From: Isochrysis galbana
Taxonomy: Eukaryota; Haptophyta; Isochrysidales; Isochrysidaceae
Length of the DNA stretch: 64,000 nucleotides
Reading direction: 5' to 3'
NCBI GenBank assembly: GCA_018136815.1
Contig: CM030935.1
Span: forward strand, 3,341,999-3,405,998
In this document: positions 52,501-63,116 of the stretch, one piece after another
Position numbering within the stretch: the stretch's first letter is position 1
Layout: every line of letters starts with the position of its first letter
Translations under genes and position numbers: made by a program
Notes under the pieces: generated by a model
The model's input: the letters and a program-made list of their open reading frames with translations, nothing else
Database searches by the model: none
Told to the model about the DNA's origin: nothing

Positions 52501-55500
52501 TGTATGAAGCCACCAAGCTTGCGAACGTTGACAAGGGACGCACGCTCTACTCGTCAGACAAGTCAGACCCGTACGTCGTTGTGACTGTGACGCCGACACG
52601 AGGCAGGGCAATGCGCCAACAGACTCACCACCTTAACGACACTCTTGAGCCGAGATGGTTCGTGGATGACAAGGGCAGGCCGGCGACGTCTCGTGATGTG
52701 GATGCAGGCAGGGCCAAGATGGGGGTGACACTCCGGTTCGCGCCCGTGACATCGGCGGCCGCGGTAATTCATGTTCTTGTACGCGATAGGAACACGGTGA
52801 GCGCTCTTGGATCCCCTGCGAGCTGTGGTCACGCATCCTCCATTAAAATGCCGAATCTAACAGGCGCAATCAAACCATTCCTTCTCGTGTCCACCTTGTT
52901 CTCGCCTCAGCTCACCCCCGACGAGGATCTTGGCTCAGTCGCACTTCGGCTACGGCAACTCTCCTTCAAGGGGGAACGCGAGCTCGTACAATGGTTTTCA
53001 CTGTCCTCTTCTGGCACTATTCGGCTTGGAATGAGGTGGAGATTTGGCGACGTTCACATCACTCGGCACGCTGAGAGCAGCGTCACGACACTGAAGAGAG
53101 AGCTCGGGCCAATTCCCGATGAGATGCGTGCAGAGGCTGGCGGTGGATGGGGTGACGCGGATGTTGCCGACGCCATGGATGGCGTTGCAGAATCGCGGGA
53201 TACACAGCGGCCGCCAGAGGGAGAGTACTCGCTCCTCGTCTACGTCGCGGAAGCAAGAGACGTGCAGGCAATGGACGCGAGCTTAAAAAGCCCACACTTT
53301 CACTTCGGCTCGTTTTCTCTCAGTGCAACGCAGGCAACTCTGCTGTCGATCCCTGCGCCCCCTGAAGTCCCCCCCCCTCTCTCCGCTTGCATGTGACAGG
53401 GCCGCGATGCCAACGGAATGGCTGACTGCTCTCTCTTTGTGCGAGGCTTCGGCTCCGAGGAGAAGACGCGATGCGTACCGTCGACGCGCAATCCTGTGAG
53501 GGAATCATTGCCAATGGCGAGCCTTGGTTGGGTGCCCACTCCTGTGTCATCCCGTTGTCGCCGTCTCGCCACGAACCCCCCGATTTCGCCGCCCACTCCT
53601 TTTAGATCGATCTGCGCGTCGCTTAGTCTGCCGAATGCACGTGTCGCTCCACAGGTTTTCGACCAGACCGTCTTCTTTTCTCGTAAGGGTGTCGACGAGG
53701 CTTACCTCACGCGCCACTCACTCCACTTCACCATGTACGACATGAACACCCTCACCCGTCATTCCCCCATCGGCTCCTATTCTTTAGACCTGCTTCGAGT
53801 CTTTTACTCACCGCAGCGAACCATCCGCGGCGCATGGCTAGGTCTCGCCGATACCTCTCGTCCAGAGGCAGGAGTACAAGGATTTGTACGTGTGAGCATC
53901 CAGCTCGTGGCGCCCGGAGAGCCACTCCGGCCCATGGGCGATGACAGCACCGGAGCAGCTGAGCCACAAAGAGCCGCTACGGACATGTCGACATGCAGTG
54001 CGCTTGTCCTCCGACCTCCTTCGGTCCATCAACACGTGCACTTTTTGGTCGTATCCCTTTTGCGCGCCGAGGGACTATGCTCAAATGTTAACGGAAGCGA
54101 CCATCCATCGGCGTCAGTGCGCGTGGCTTTCAACGGTGTAGCTGTGAAGACGCATGCCATCGCCTCAGCTTCCCCGGCGTGGTGCATCGAGTTTTGGTTG
54201 CCAGTGGTGTTACCGACTTGTGGTAACCTCATCCGCCTCGCCCTATGCGATGGGCGTTCCGTTTTGGCCGCTGCCGTGCTGCTATTCGACCAAGTCGAGT
54301 GCGATATTGAGCCAGAATTCAAGTGGTTGCAGATGTACGCGCCGTTCATCGGCGAGATCTCGAAAGCGGTATCGGCGTCCGGTGGTAGTGCTCCACATGG
54401 TGTCTGGTGTGGAGCGTTGCTACTTTCACTTCGCCGAGCCCGAAACGATCCGGGCCTGGACTTGCGCACTAAGCCGCACGTGCGGGAGCTTGAGGTAACG
54501 GGACGAGGCGGTGCTGCAAGCTCTAGCATGGAACCTGAACTCGATGCCTATTTGCTGCGCGCGTTTGCGTTCGAAGGAAGTGACGTCCCGGCCCGCACGA
54601 AGCTCGCTGTGGAAGTGGTATGGGGAGGGCATGTGTGGCTGAGCGAGGGAGTGCAGTCTAACTCTAGAAGTATGGTGGAATGGTACTCGGAGCTGAAACG
54701 AGCAGGATCGAAAGACGTCAAGGTCAGTTCAGCACGCCCAAATTCAAATGGACACTGGCTTGCAAATGCAATGGCTTAGCTGCTCCCGTGCGAGCCAACT
54801 AATCTCGCCAATTGTATAGCGTGCTTCATGACTTCCTTGTCTCAAAGTCACCATCTGCGGCGCCGCCATTTGTAGGTGCTGCTGCCGTGCGCCGATAGGC
54901 CTGAACAGCTACCCGATGTGCTAGTCTATTTGTGTCTCGATAGGAGGCCTTCCTCCACCGCTGCAGCTCTCTTAATACCCGAGCTGCCTGGCGGCGCCTC
55001 CGCGTCCGAATTGCTCGTACGAATCGGTTATCTTCGTCTCTCCTCAGCCGAGCTGTTGGCTGCTCGAGGAGCTCTTGAGCCAAGGTAGGCCAAGACGACC
55101 AATTGCCTAGGCCCGACTTCCAGCACTTCCTTATAGTTGCCCAAGATTCCAAGTCCCAATTCATGCATTACCTTTGTCTAGTTGGGATCTCTTGGACGGC
55201 TTTGACCCGAAACATCTGCAAGGCGAAGACGCTCCAGTCCCATCGATTCAGCTGTCTATCGGGATCGCACCGTGTGAGAGGCCGGAGCATAGCTGGCGTG
55301 AGGCCGATACTGCACTACGCACTTTCGGCATGCCGCCGCCCGGTATCAAGAAGCCCGTGGAAATCCGGCTTCACCTATTTCAAGTATGCGCCGTTGCCAT
55401 TACTATGAGAGCGAAGTGTATTTCGGGTCGTGTATAATCTAATCACGCCCACGCCGCATTAGTCTACACGAGAGAGACTTGTCCCGCAATGAATACTGTA

Positions 55501-58500
55501 CCCCATTGTTAAGTGGCACCGTTGTTGTTCAGGCGCGGCGCCTACGTGGCGCACCTGATGCTTACGCTACGCTGTCATTGCTTGGCTCAAACACCCGATC
55601 CTCCACTGTCTACGACTCGTCGCGACCCACGTGGAACGAAACCCTCACTCTTCGCTTGTATTCCTTTGAACCTACTGCTGCACCCGATGCCGTGCTCACA
55701 TTGCGACGCGAAGGCATGCATTCGGCTGGCAACTTGGGCATGCTCCGTCTGCGACTTGCCGATGCTGTTATGCACGATGGCAGCGCTTCTAGCAGTTATC
55801 GGTTGCCTCCGCCATCCTGGCGCCCTCTCGCCACTCGTGATCAGAGCCGTATAAACAAGGAGGCGACCGCGGGCGAAGTGCTCATCATCTTCGAGCTGCT
55901 GTCTCTTGAGAGCGCCATGCAGCCTCTTACACCCCCGCCCATCCTCCGCCCCTCTACTCGCCGGGCCTACATCCAAGTTATTGTACTTGGCTTGCGGAAT
56001 CTGCGTCCGCATCATCGCCCAGCTGCACGAAAGCCTTGTCTACAGCTCTGCGCAGGGAGCGGTGGCCGTCTTGAGGCACGCAGGCGCACTGCTCGATCCG
56101 ATACGCCAAGTGCACGGAACCCGAATTTCAATGAGATGGTACTCGTGCCAATGGAGCTCCCTGAAAATCATCTCTTTTGCCCTGAATTGGAGGTTGGTGG
56201 ACCAAGTGCGATTGAGAAGAGGGGGTAGAGGGGAGGGGGGGGGGGGAGGTGATTGACTCGGCATTTTTGCTGTTGCTGCACAGGCCACGCCTTCAAAGAA
56301 AGTGACCGTATGGCCATCGGCTTAGAAGCTGATGCCACCGCGAAACATCTCATTGCCATCCTACAGGTCGAGGTTTTGGATGAGCTTTTTGGCGGCCTTA
56401 CAACCATTCGATTGGGGCACACCTTGATTGATTTTTCGACACGCATCCCTTGGAGATCGAGGACATCTTTAGAGCACGCACGCAGAGAAGAAGTGTACGA
56501 GAATCAGGTAGTGGTAGCACTTGCTGTCACGACGTCCCGTGGATATTGCAGCCATGCTCTGCGTGTGAGAGATACTCCCACCCACAAATTTGGCGCGGTC
56601 GCAGGTTTTCCATGCTAGCAGCTTAAGTTGGGTGCCCACTCTCATGTCTCCGCCGCCTTGGTGTGATCCGTCGTCGAAGCCTAGATCTCGCGAAGAAATC
56701 CCTTTGAGGAGTGAGGGGTGGGCTTGGGATGCAGACTGGCAAGTTGAGATAAGGGCGGGCAGCGCCAAAGGCTCTCTTGGTCCGGGTGCGAGTGCAAGTA
56801 CACTTTCCTCGGAAACAGACGGATCGGGATGGCAGTACGCAAAACGTTTCGATCATGCACATTGGAGTGCCACCCCAAAGGTGCGTGCTTTGATACCGTG
56901 TGAGGGCTTGCTTTGCGGGATTTCCATTGCCATAGAGAGAGAGAGAGAGCAGGATAGATCCACTCGAAGTCACCCGGTCCCGCCTACGGTGGTGTCCTCT
57001 GGGATGCTGGGACAGGTAAAAGCTGTTCGCCGTCGCCTTTGGTTCCGTATCCAATCGCCGATTCAACGAGATGAACCACCTGATTCCAAGCTTCGGCTCG
57101 GGGGTGCCGCGGCGGCGCTCGTCGGGCTACGCCCATCCTCCTCGCGCCCTTCTGCGGCTCGCAAGCCACCGAATGCACGCAATGGGGCGAGTGCTAAGGA
57201 AAAAAGACATCGAGCGCCCATGTGGACGGGGGCGCTTGCGAGCAAGTGGGCGGCTAGAACAGCGCGTGGCGGTCGGAAGATTTCGGGCAATGAGGCAGCC
57301 GCTCCCTTGCTGGGCTATGTGCCTCTGACCAATGATTGCGACGCGAGCTCGAGTGAGGACGAGGAGGAGCAGGTTACGCCCCCATGGCTCATTGGACGTC
57401 CCGAGTGCGAGACCGAGCTTGAGTCTAGATTTTCGAAGGGAGCTGTGCCCTTTGAATCGTGAGTGCGCTACCCGCTACCTGCGCAATGGCTCGCGCCATC
57501 CTAGTGAGCTTTGTCATATTTGGCGCTTGGCATTTAACCGCTCACGCCGCGAGTTCCTCGCTACTTGCTCGCTTGACAACCAGCATATGCTCCCGTCTTG
57601 GTGCGCCTCAGATGGGATATTTTCGCGTCAGAGTCCTCCTCTGTGTGCGTTGGATCGCTCAAGGCCCTTGTTCGGGTCGTCCGCCATGAGGCCGACGCTC
57701 CCCTCGGCCTCCCTGCGTCTCTTGGCGCCCTCCTGTCGCCTACCCGATATACGATCCGCCTCTATGTCTTGCGCGCCGAACACTTGGTTCCCGGGGATAC
57801 TTGTGGCACTTCTGATGCGTACCTCAAGATCAACTGCGGCGAATTCGCGGCGTCAACAAGAGCCCGGTGTAAGGATAGGGTCACCGACGCAGACTTTTTT
57901 GAGGTCAGGCTTTCTCATCCAACGCTAATGCTTCAACAATTAGCCCGCTCCGGTGGTTCGTGGCGCCTCTCACGCGCCACTACTAGTGAGGCACTCACTC
58001 CAAAAGCCCCTTCATTCTTGTCTCGACCCCCTCCCACTCTGCTCGCCCACCCCGTCGATGCAGTTATTTGAGCTGAGCGCCCTTCTTCCAGGGGAATCAG
58101 AGCTCGAAATTTCAGTGATGGATGCCGACACCCTCGGCTCGGATGACCTCATCGGCAAGACAACGATCGACCTTGAAGATCGCTTGTTCAACCGTGAATG
58201 GTCTGCTCTGCATCCCAAGCCCCTTGAATGGCGCAGCCTGCGGTCGCCAACATCGAACGCACCTCAAGGAAGGATCTCTCTATGGGTGGACGCCTTTCTT
58301 GCCGACATGCCGTCCGCCGGTGTTTCGTCTGATCTGCTTCCACCGCCCAAATGGGACATTTCCCCTCCGGAGCTGCAGCGTTGGGAGCTGCGAGTCATCA
58401 TATGGAGGACAGCAGAGGTGCTACCGCACGACATGCTCACCTCAATGAACGATTTGTATGCCTCGGTGCGGTACGCTAGCGCAGAGGAGCAGCGAACAGA

Positions 58501-59350
58501 TACACATTGGCGTTGCAACGACGGTGCCGCATCCTTCAATTGGCGTTGCGTCTGGCGGGTATCACTCGGACATCGGCGCAGGATCAACGAACGGCTGCGT
58601 CTGCAACTATGGGACCGCGATCTGCTCAAGTACAATGATAGCATCGGCGAAGTCGTGGTGCCACTGGGACCGCTCTTCGGGCGGGCGTATCGCGAGCGTG
58701 CTCGTGCGGCTTCGAGCGCCGCTGCCATTGCTGCGGGCGCTACCAGCAACGTGGCGTTAGCATCTTCTGATGAAGATTCTTCCGACGTAGAGTCGGGCCT
58801 AAGAGCACGCTCCATTCATGGCAGCAGCCTCACCCAGCATCGTGCGCCGCCAAGCTATACCAGCGCGGCACTAACCGGGCTGCACTTGGAATCGGATCCT
58901 TCCATCCGTCCTCCGTCCGAGCGCTCCCTTCGCGCAATAATTTCACGGCTTTGGAGCGAGGCTGGCCCGCCCGCGGAGGGAGTTGGCGGCAAGCTTCCTC
59001 GGGTGTGGTTGCCCGTTCTCGCGAAAAGCGGGGTTTCTGGTGCCTCAGATGTAACCGGGTACGTCCAAATCTCCGTCGAGCTAGTGCCGGAGGACGTGGC
59101 CGACGCTCACCCCGTCGGTCTTGGCAGGTCGGAGCCCAACGCCATGCCTGAGCTGCCTCCGCCTGCTGGCCGCTTTCACCTATCCCTCAACCCAATCGCA
59201 AATTGCTACAACATCCTTGGTCCAACATTGTGCGCCTCACTTAGCTGTGCTGCGTGCGGCCTCATCTCTGCCTTTCTAAGTGTCCTCCTCGTCGTGCAAA
59301 TGGTTCCTGTCGTGGCGGCAAACCTCGTGACCGAGATCTTGGTTCCATGA
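49597..59350 (+). CDS. Giant ferlin: two dysferlin (DysF) domains, PH domain, about seven C2 domains, C-terminal anchor
   Basis: Inferred exons: join(49597..51201, 51329..52111, 52335..52796, 52911..53267, 53400..53495, 53655..54722, 54876..55084, 55182..55383, 55533..56192, 56367..56507, 56605..56880, 57016..57458, 57612..57903, 58064..59350), about 2626 residues, every phase consistent. In order: a low-complexity N-terminus; three DFWN repeats (about 288-425); DysF-1 (MYENERW...LMPTDPP, GGTDSEGWFYA, RRRRWVRQ, 478-600); a PH-like domain (640-796); C2 domains near 846, 1055, 1223, 1585 and 1737; DysF-2 (EEVYENQ, GWAWDADW, GSGWQYA, VRRRLWFR, 1855-1985); C2 domains near 2150 and 2305 (WELRVIIWRTAEVLPHD, the ferlin C2F signature); and a membrane helix (about 2589-2615). 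Ferlins drive Ca2+-linked vesicle fusion and membrane repair. Intron 4 uses a GC donor. Exons 1-2 could be a separate gene. Confidence 0.82.
50458..50880 (+). repeat. Three in-frame DFWN protein repeats in the ferlin N-terminus
   Basis: Units start at about 50461 (RDFWNRKLQQLTLHAGGPWP), 50611 (YDFWNSRLEQLTFHAGEP) and 50758 (YEWYNSKLKKVTAHTGAAWP), spaced 48-50 codons apart. I do not recognise the module. Confidence 0.85.
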
Positions 59351-59600
59351 GAGCCAAGCGATGGGGACGGAGATGGTTTTGCGGCGAAAGCGCAAGGGCG
59401 ACGGTCGGGTGAGAGGTCTAGCGAAGGCGAAAGGGCAAGCAAGGGTGAGAGATCGAAAGATTGAGAGGGCAAACAAGAACAAGAGGGCCGCGTATTGGCG
59501 AGGGCGAGGCCGGGCGCTCGGATCAGAAGTCAATATGAACGCATGATCGAGTATTCGAGCATGAGATAGCTACTTTGGAATTCCCTGAATCGATTCTTGG

Positions 59601-59700
59601 NNNNNNNNNNNNNNNNNNNNNNNNNNNNNNNNNNNNNNNNNNNNNNNNNNNNNNNNNNNNNNNNNNNNNNNNNNNNNNNNNNNNNNNNNNNNNNNNNNNN
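59601..59700. other. Assembly gap (100 N)
   Basis: Exactly 100 N. It removes the N-terminus of the next gene, including any signal peptide. Confidence 0.99.
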
Positions 59701-59701
59701 G

Positions 59702-61303
59702 CGGCGACTATTTGGGCCCCCGGGCGACAAACCAGCCGGCTGCGCTGAGCTCACCGTGAATTTTGTTTGCCCCGAGGGATTAGTCGAGACCGCGGATCGG
59801 CGCTGTGGGTGTCGTAGCATTTGGTATGAAACTAAGGGAGGCGTATGCGTGCCCAAGATGTTGCCTTTGCTCTTGGCCTCGATCGGGACATTTGCCTGCT
59901 TGCTCGTCATCTCCACGCTATGCTTCTTGGCCCGGCGCGCGTATCGCAACAGGCAGCTCGCCTTGGCCGCGGCTGCACGTGAGAGACGTGAGCAACGACG
60001 TCGTGTCCTCGGGGCCATGACCAATGTCACTGCCCTCAAGTTTCCGCTCTGCGTCATGCGCCTTTCAAGGTTTGAGCGATACGGCCGGTTCGTCAGCTAC
60101 GAAGAGGCTCGCAACGCTGGCGCACTTCATTGTTGTGATTCGTGGGAAGAGGCCTCGAACTTCTCCTCGACGTGCACGCTGATTTTCGTCTCCCACCAAT
60201 GGCTCTCGCGTACCTCGCCAGATCCACAGGTCGTCCACTACCCGCGGGTTGTCCGTGCGGCCCAAACCCTATGCGCACAGCAAGGGATCGACCCGGAGAC
60301 GGTGTGCATTTGGCTTGATTATCACAGCATCCCGCAGCACAATGAGGCTACTAAGGCGCTCGCCATCGGTTCGATAGCGCTTTACGCCTCCTTCACGTCG
60401 TTCTTTCTCGTCTGTGCGCCAGAGACTATTCACCTCGACTCCGGGGCGACATGCGATGCGGAGACGTACCTAGCCCGAGGCTGGTGCAGACTAGAGCAAT
60501 GGGCGTTCATGACCGCCAACGGGACGGACTGCATGTACCACTGCGGGAGCGAGGTGGTCGAGGACAAATTGCGCCTGCTGCCGATTGCCGACGTCTCGCG
60601 GTGGGTGGAGAGGTCAATCAAGGTGTTCTCTGGGGACTTCACGTGCGAAAGCGACAAGGAACTGCTCGTCGACGTTGTGCTCGGCATGTACGGTTTGGCC
60701 TATCTCTCGGTGCTGCAGCGCGAGGCGTCGACACTTTCGACGACCCATGCGCATAGGATAACGTTGGGGGTTAACCGCCGAAAGACGGTACTACAAGGTG
60801 CGCTCATGGGCGAGCTTCAGGCTGCCGACAAAGCGACCATCTTCCCTCCTGAGCTCTTCGGCGAGCTCGTGGAGCTGCTCGAAGTAGAACTTGAGGCATC
60901 CCTCGGCAAGGTCGCCTCGTCCAAGGAGATTTGGAACTGCCGAGAGCCCGTTCGGCGGCATACCAAGGCAAAATCCTTCATAGCATTCATGGTGTCATCG
61001 TCCGACTCGAGTAAGAGCAAAGACTCCCATGGCGAGCCCTCGCTCACACGCCACCACTCGTACTCATTATTTGACAAGGACAGCTTCGAGGCTGTCCTCC
61101 AAGCCAGTTCTCATTTAAACAAGCAACGTGCAGTTCCCATGTCGACATCGGGGACTCAACTGCCAGTGGTATCTCTCGAATCCATGGTGCTGACTGATTG
61201 TGCTAGTCATGCAAGCTATGTTGACCGTGGCAGCCGCAATGACGGAGGTGCTGAGGGCAACACGTCGTGTTCGCCCAAGCTTATGGTTACCATTTCTGTT
61301 TAG
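59702..61303 (+). CDS. Membrane protein with Cys-rich ectodomain and TIR-like cytoplasmic domain, 5' end in gap
   Basis: 533 residues remain after the gap. Residues 1-50 are a Cys-rich ectodomain end (GCAELTVNFVCPEG, DRRCGCRS..Y....GVCVP). A membrane helix follows (LPLLLASIGTFACLLVISTL), then a basic stop-transfer run. The cytoplasmic part contains TCTLIFVSHQWLSRTSPDP, VCIWLDYHSIPQ and YLARGWCRLEQWAFM. This FxSHxW...WLDxxSIPQ...RxWCxxE pattern is widespread in algal and protist proteins and resembles a TIR-type fold. Such domains act in protein-protein signalling or as NAD-cleaving enzymes. No catalytic Glu is confidently assigned. A Ser-rich C-terminus ends it. It lies 350 bases downstream of the ferlin on the same strand. 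A receptor role is inference. Confidence 0.7.
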   Translation, partial: RRLFGPPGDKPAGCAELTVNFVCPEGLVETADRRCGCRSIWYETKGGVCVPKMLPLLLASIGTFACLLVISTLCFLARRAYRNRQLALAAAARERREQRRRVLGAMTNVTALKFPLCVMRLSRFERYGRFVSYEEARNAGALHCCDSWEEASNFSSTCTLIFVSHQWLSRTSPDPQVVHYPRVVRAAQTLCAQQGIDPETVCIWLDYHSIPQHNEATKALAIGSIALYASFTSFFLVCAPETIHLDSGATCDAETYLARGWCRLEQWAFMTANGTDCMYHCGSEVVEDKLRLLPIADVSRWVERSIKVFSGDFTCESDKELLVDVVLGMYGLAYLSVLQREASTLSTTHAHRITLGVNRRKTVLQGALMGELQAADKATIFPPELFGELVELLEVELEASLGKVASSKEIWNCREPVRRHTKAKSFIAFMVSSSDSSKSKDSHGEPSLTRHHSYSLFDKDSFEAVLQASSHLNKQRAVPMSTSGTQLPVVSLESMVLTDCASHASYVDRGSRNDGGAEGNTSCSPKLMVTISV

Positions 61304-61475
61304 GTCGTTCGAGCTACCACCACCACCGTCGTCACTAAGGAATACAATAAGACCTCAAATGTTAGTTGGAATATTACTCAACTAAGTTTTACACATATTC
61401 CACTCATGGTGGGGATCCCCTCCCTCTCTCCACTCCTCACTCCTCGCCATGTGCTATGTGTAGGGAGTGGTATAA

Positions 61476-61790
61476 CTAACTTTATAGTTGGTTGTTGGTT
61501 GCGATGGAAGGAGCGCCCTGGCGCGCCTCTCCTCTCTCCTCTCCTTCGCCCCCCCGCAAAGTAAGCCCCTCCAGTCCGCATAGAGCAGTCGCTGATGAAG
61601 CGACCGCATCCGCCAGCAGAGGCCAAGAAGATGAGCGCGCGACCCCGGTCGCGCCGCACGGCCCGTGGCCCCGGCTACATCACGCACAACAGCCATGCTG
61701 GAACCCCCTCATGGGGACAGGCCAAGTTGCAGACCACTGACGCGGACAGCACGGGGCTTGTAGAGCCACACGGCACCCACACGGCACGCC
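61476..61790 (+). repeat. Dispersed repeat family E, copy 3
   Basis: AACTAACTTTATAGTT, GCGATGGAAGGAGCGCC, AGAGCAGTCGCTGATGAAGC, then a long frame with KKMSARPRSRRTARGPG. It is followed directly by family A copy 4. Confidence 0.6.
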
Positions 61791-61894
61791 AGATGGCAGA
61801 GGCCTCTCCCACCCTGGCGACGGCAGCGCGACCCGAGACCGGGTGGCCCTTCTGGGCACAAACATTGCACATCCATGGCTACGCACAGTTTGTC

Positions 61895-62262
61895 GCATCG
61901 GGGCAGAGGAGGTTGGAGCTGGGCCCTGACCTCCCCTGCTTCGCCCTCGTTGTCGCTCCAGAGCCCAGAGCCTCGCCAAGGGCCCCCACTCTGCACCTGT
62001 TTGCCTGTCGACCAGGGGGGGAGGAGGGGTTGGAGCGAGCGATGGGCTGGCCACGACAGGCCAGGGCGAGCGAGCCAGGCGAATCTGCCAGGGAGAGAGT
62101 GGGTCAGCACGGCAGTCTGCTCCTGGCAAGCCATAATAGTAGTGATTAATAAGGCATGCCAGGAGGATGAGTGGTTCCTCCTCCCTCACACCAGGGGAGC
62201 AGGAGTGGAGAGAGGAGGGGGCTCGTGCCCCCCCATGGGCAAACTAAGTATAAACTTAGTTG
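61895..62262 (-). repeat. Dispersed repeat family A, copy 4
   Basis: Reverse orientation: GAGCTGGGCCCTGACCTCCC, GGGCCCCCACTCTGCACCTG, GGCTGGCCACGACAGGCCAG, CTCGTGCCCCCCCATGGG, ending with AACTAAGTATAAACTTAGTT (62243-62262). An AT-rich insertion of about 20 bases (about 62135-62153) interrupts the TGGCAAGCC...GGCATGCC block. Confidence 0.85.
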
Positions 62263-63116
62263 AGCAAGTAAGTGCCAAAAAACTTACATGCACATGTACG
62301 TGCGCGTGCACTCCACACATAGGCAATCATGGATGATGCGTGTGTTGTTAACGTGCATCAGGCCGCCGCCAATCAGTAAAAATCGGCCCCTTGCAGCCGC
62401 ACTCTCGCACCGCCAACTCCACATGTGCATGCCGCGCATCAGACAACAGAACATGAGCCACTGAAGGCATGAAGTGCCACAAAGAGCACATACCATCGAG
62501 GGAGCGCGAGGCCACCCGAACGGAGGCTCTCAGCCATCCATTGCGCAGCTGGCGTGTAGCGCACATGCCGATGCCTCCTTGCGCTAGTAGATGGCATCAT
62601 GTGCGAGGTGCACCTTTCTTGTACCGCCTTTGCGGCTCTCTCGCGAAGCCATCGCTGGTGAGTTGCTTTTGCTGCTCTACGCGGAAAACGGCCTCAGCAG
62701 GTGGTTGTGTCGCCCCTCGCTGGATTACGGAAACTGCTTGCACAGGCACCCGCCACAACCTTCTCTTTAGGTAGATCGCTGCGCCCCTTGCCTTCCCAAT
62801 TATGCTTGCAGTTCGTATACGATGCGGCAATGTAGCATGGATATGCACGTGCGGACAAACAACCGCCTTCTGCCCCATCAATGCGGCCATCACGACCACG
62901 CCATGTACCTCCGGGCCAGAGGAAGACTCTATGCACAGCAGGCTCATAACGGATGGGAAGAGGTTTTGGCTAGTACGCCTATGCCAAAATATTCGGGTGA
63001 AAACAACGCATTTTCCTCATGCGTCTTCCAAAGTATAGCTCGTAAGGTGCAACATCAGCAACGTGGCGTGTACCTAGGTCTAGCCGTCAGCTGGCCCGAC
63101 TACGAAGGCCCGGCGT

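Larger units (their letters stand above)
61304..63116. other. Intergenic, repeat-rich, unassigned frames
   Basis: Family E copy 3 (61476-61790) and family A copy 4 (61895-62262) fill the left part. 62470-63136 has overlapping frames on both strands of about 80-115 residues with no recognised domain. The forward one ends IARKVQHQQRGVYLGLAVSW... and looks somewhat protein-like, but lacks support. Confidence 0.35.
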
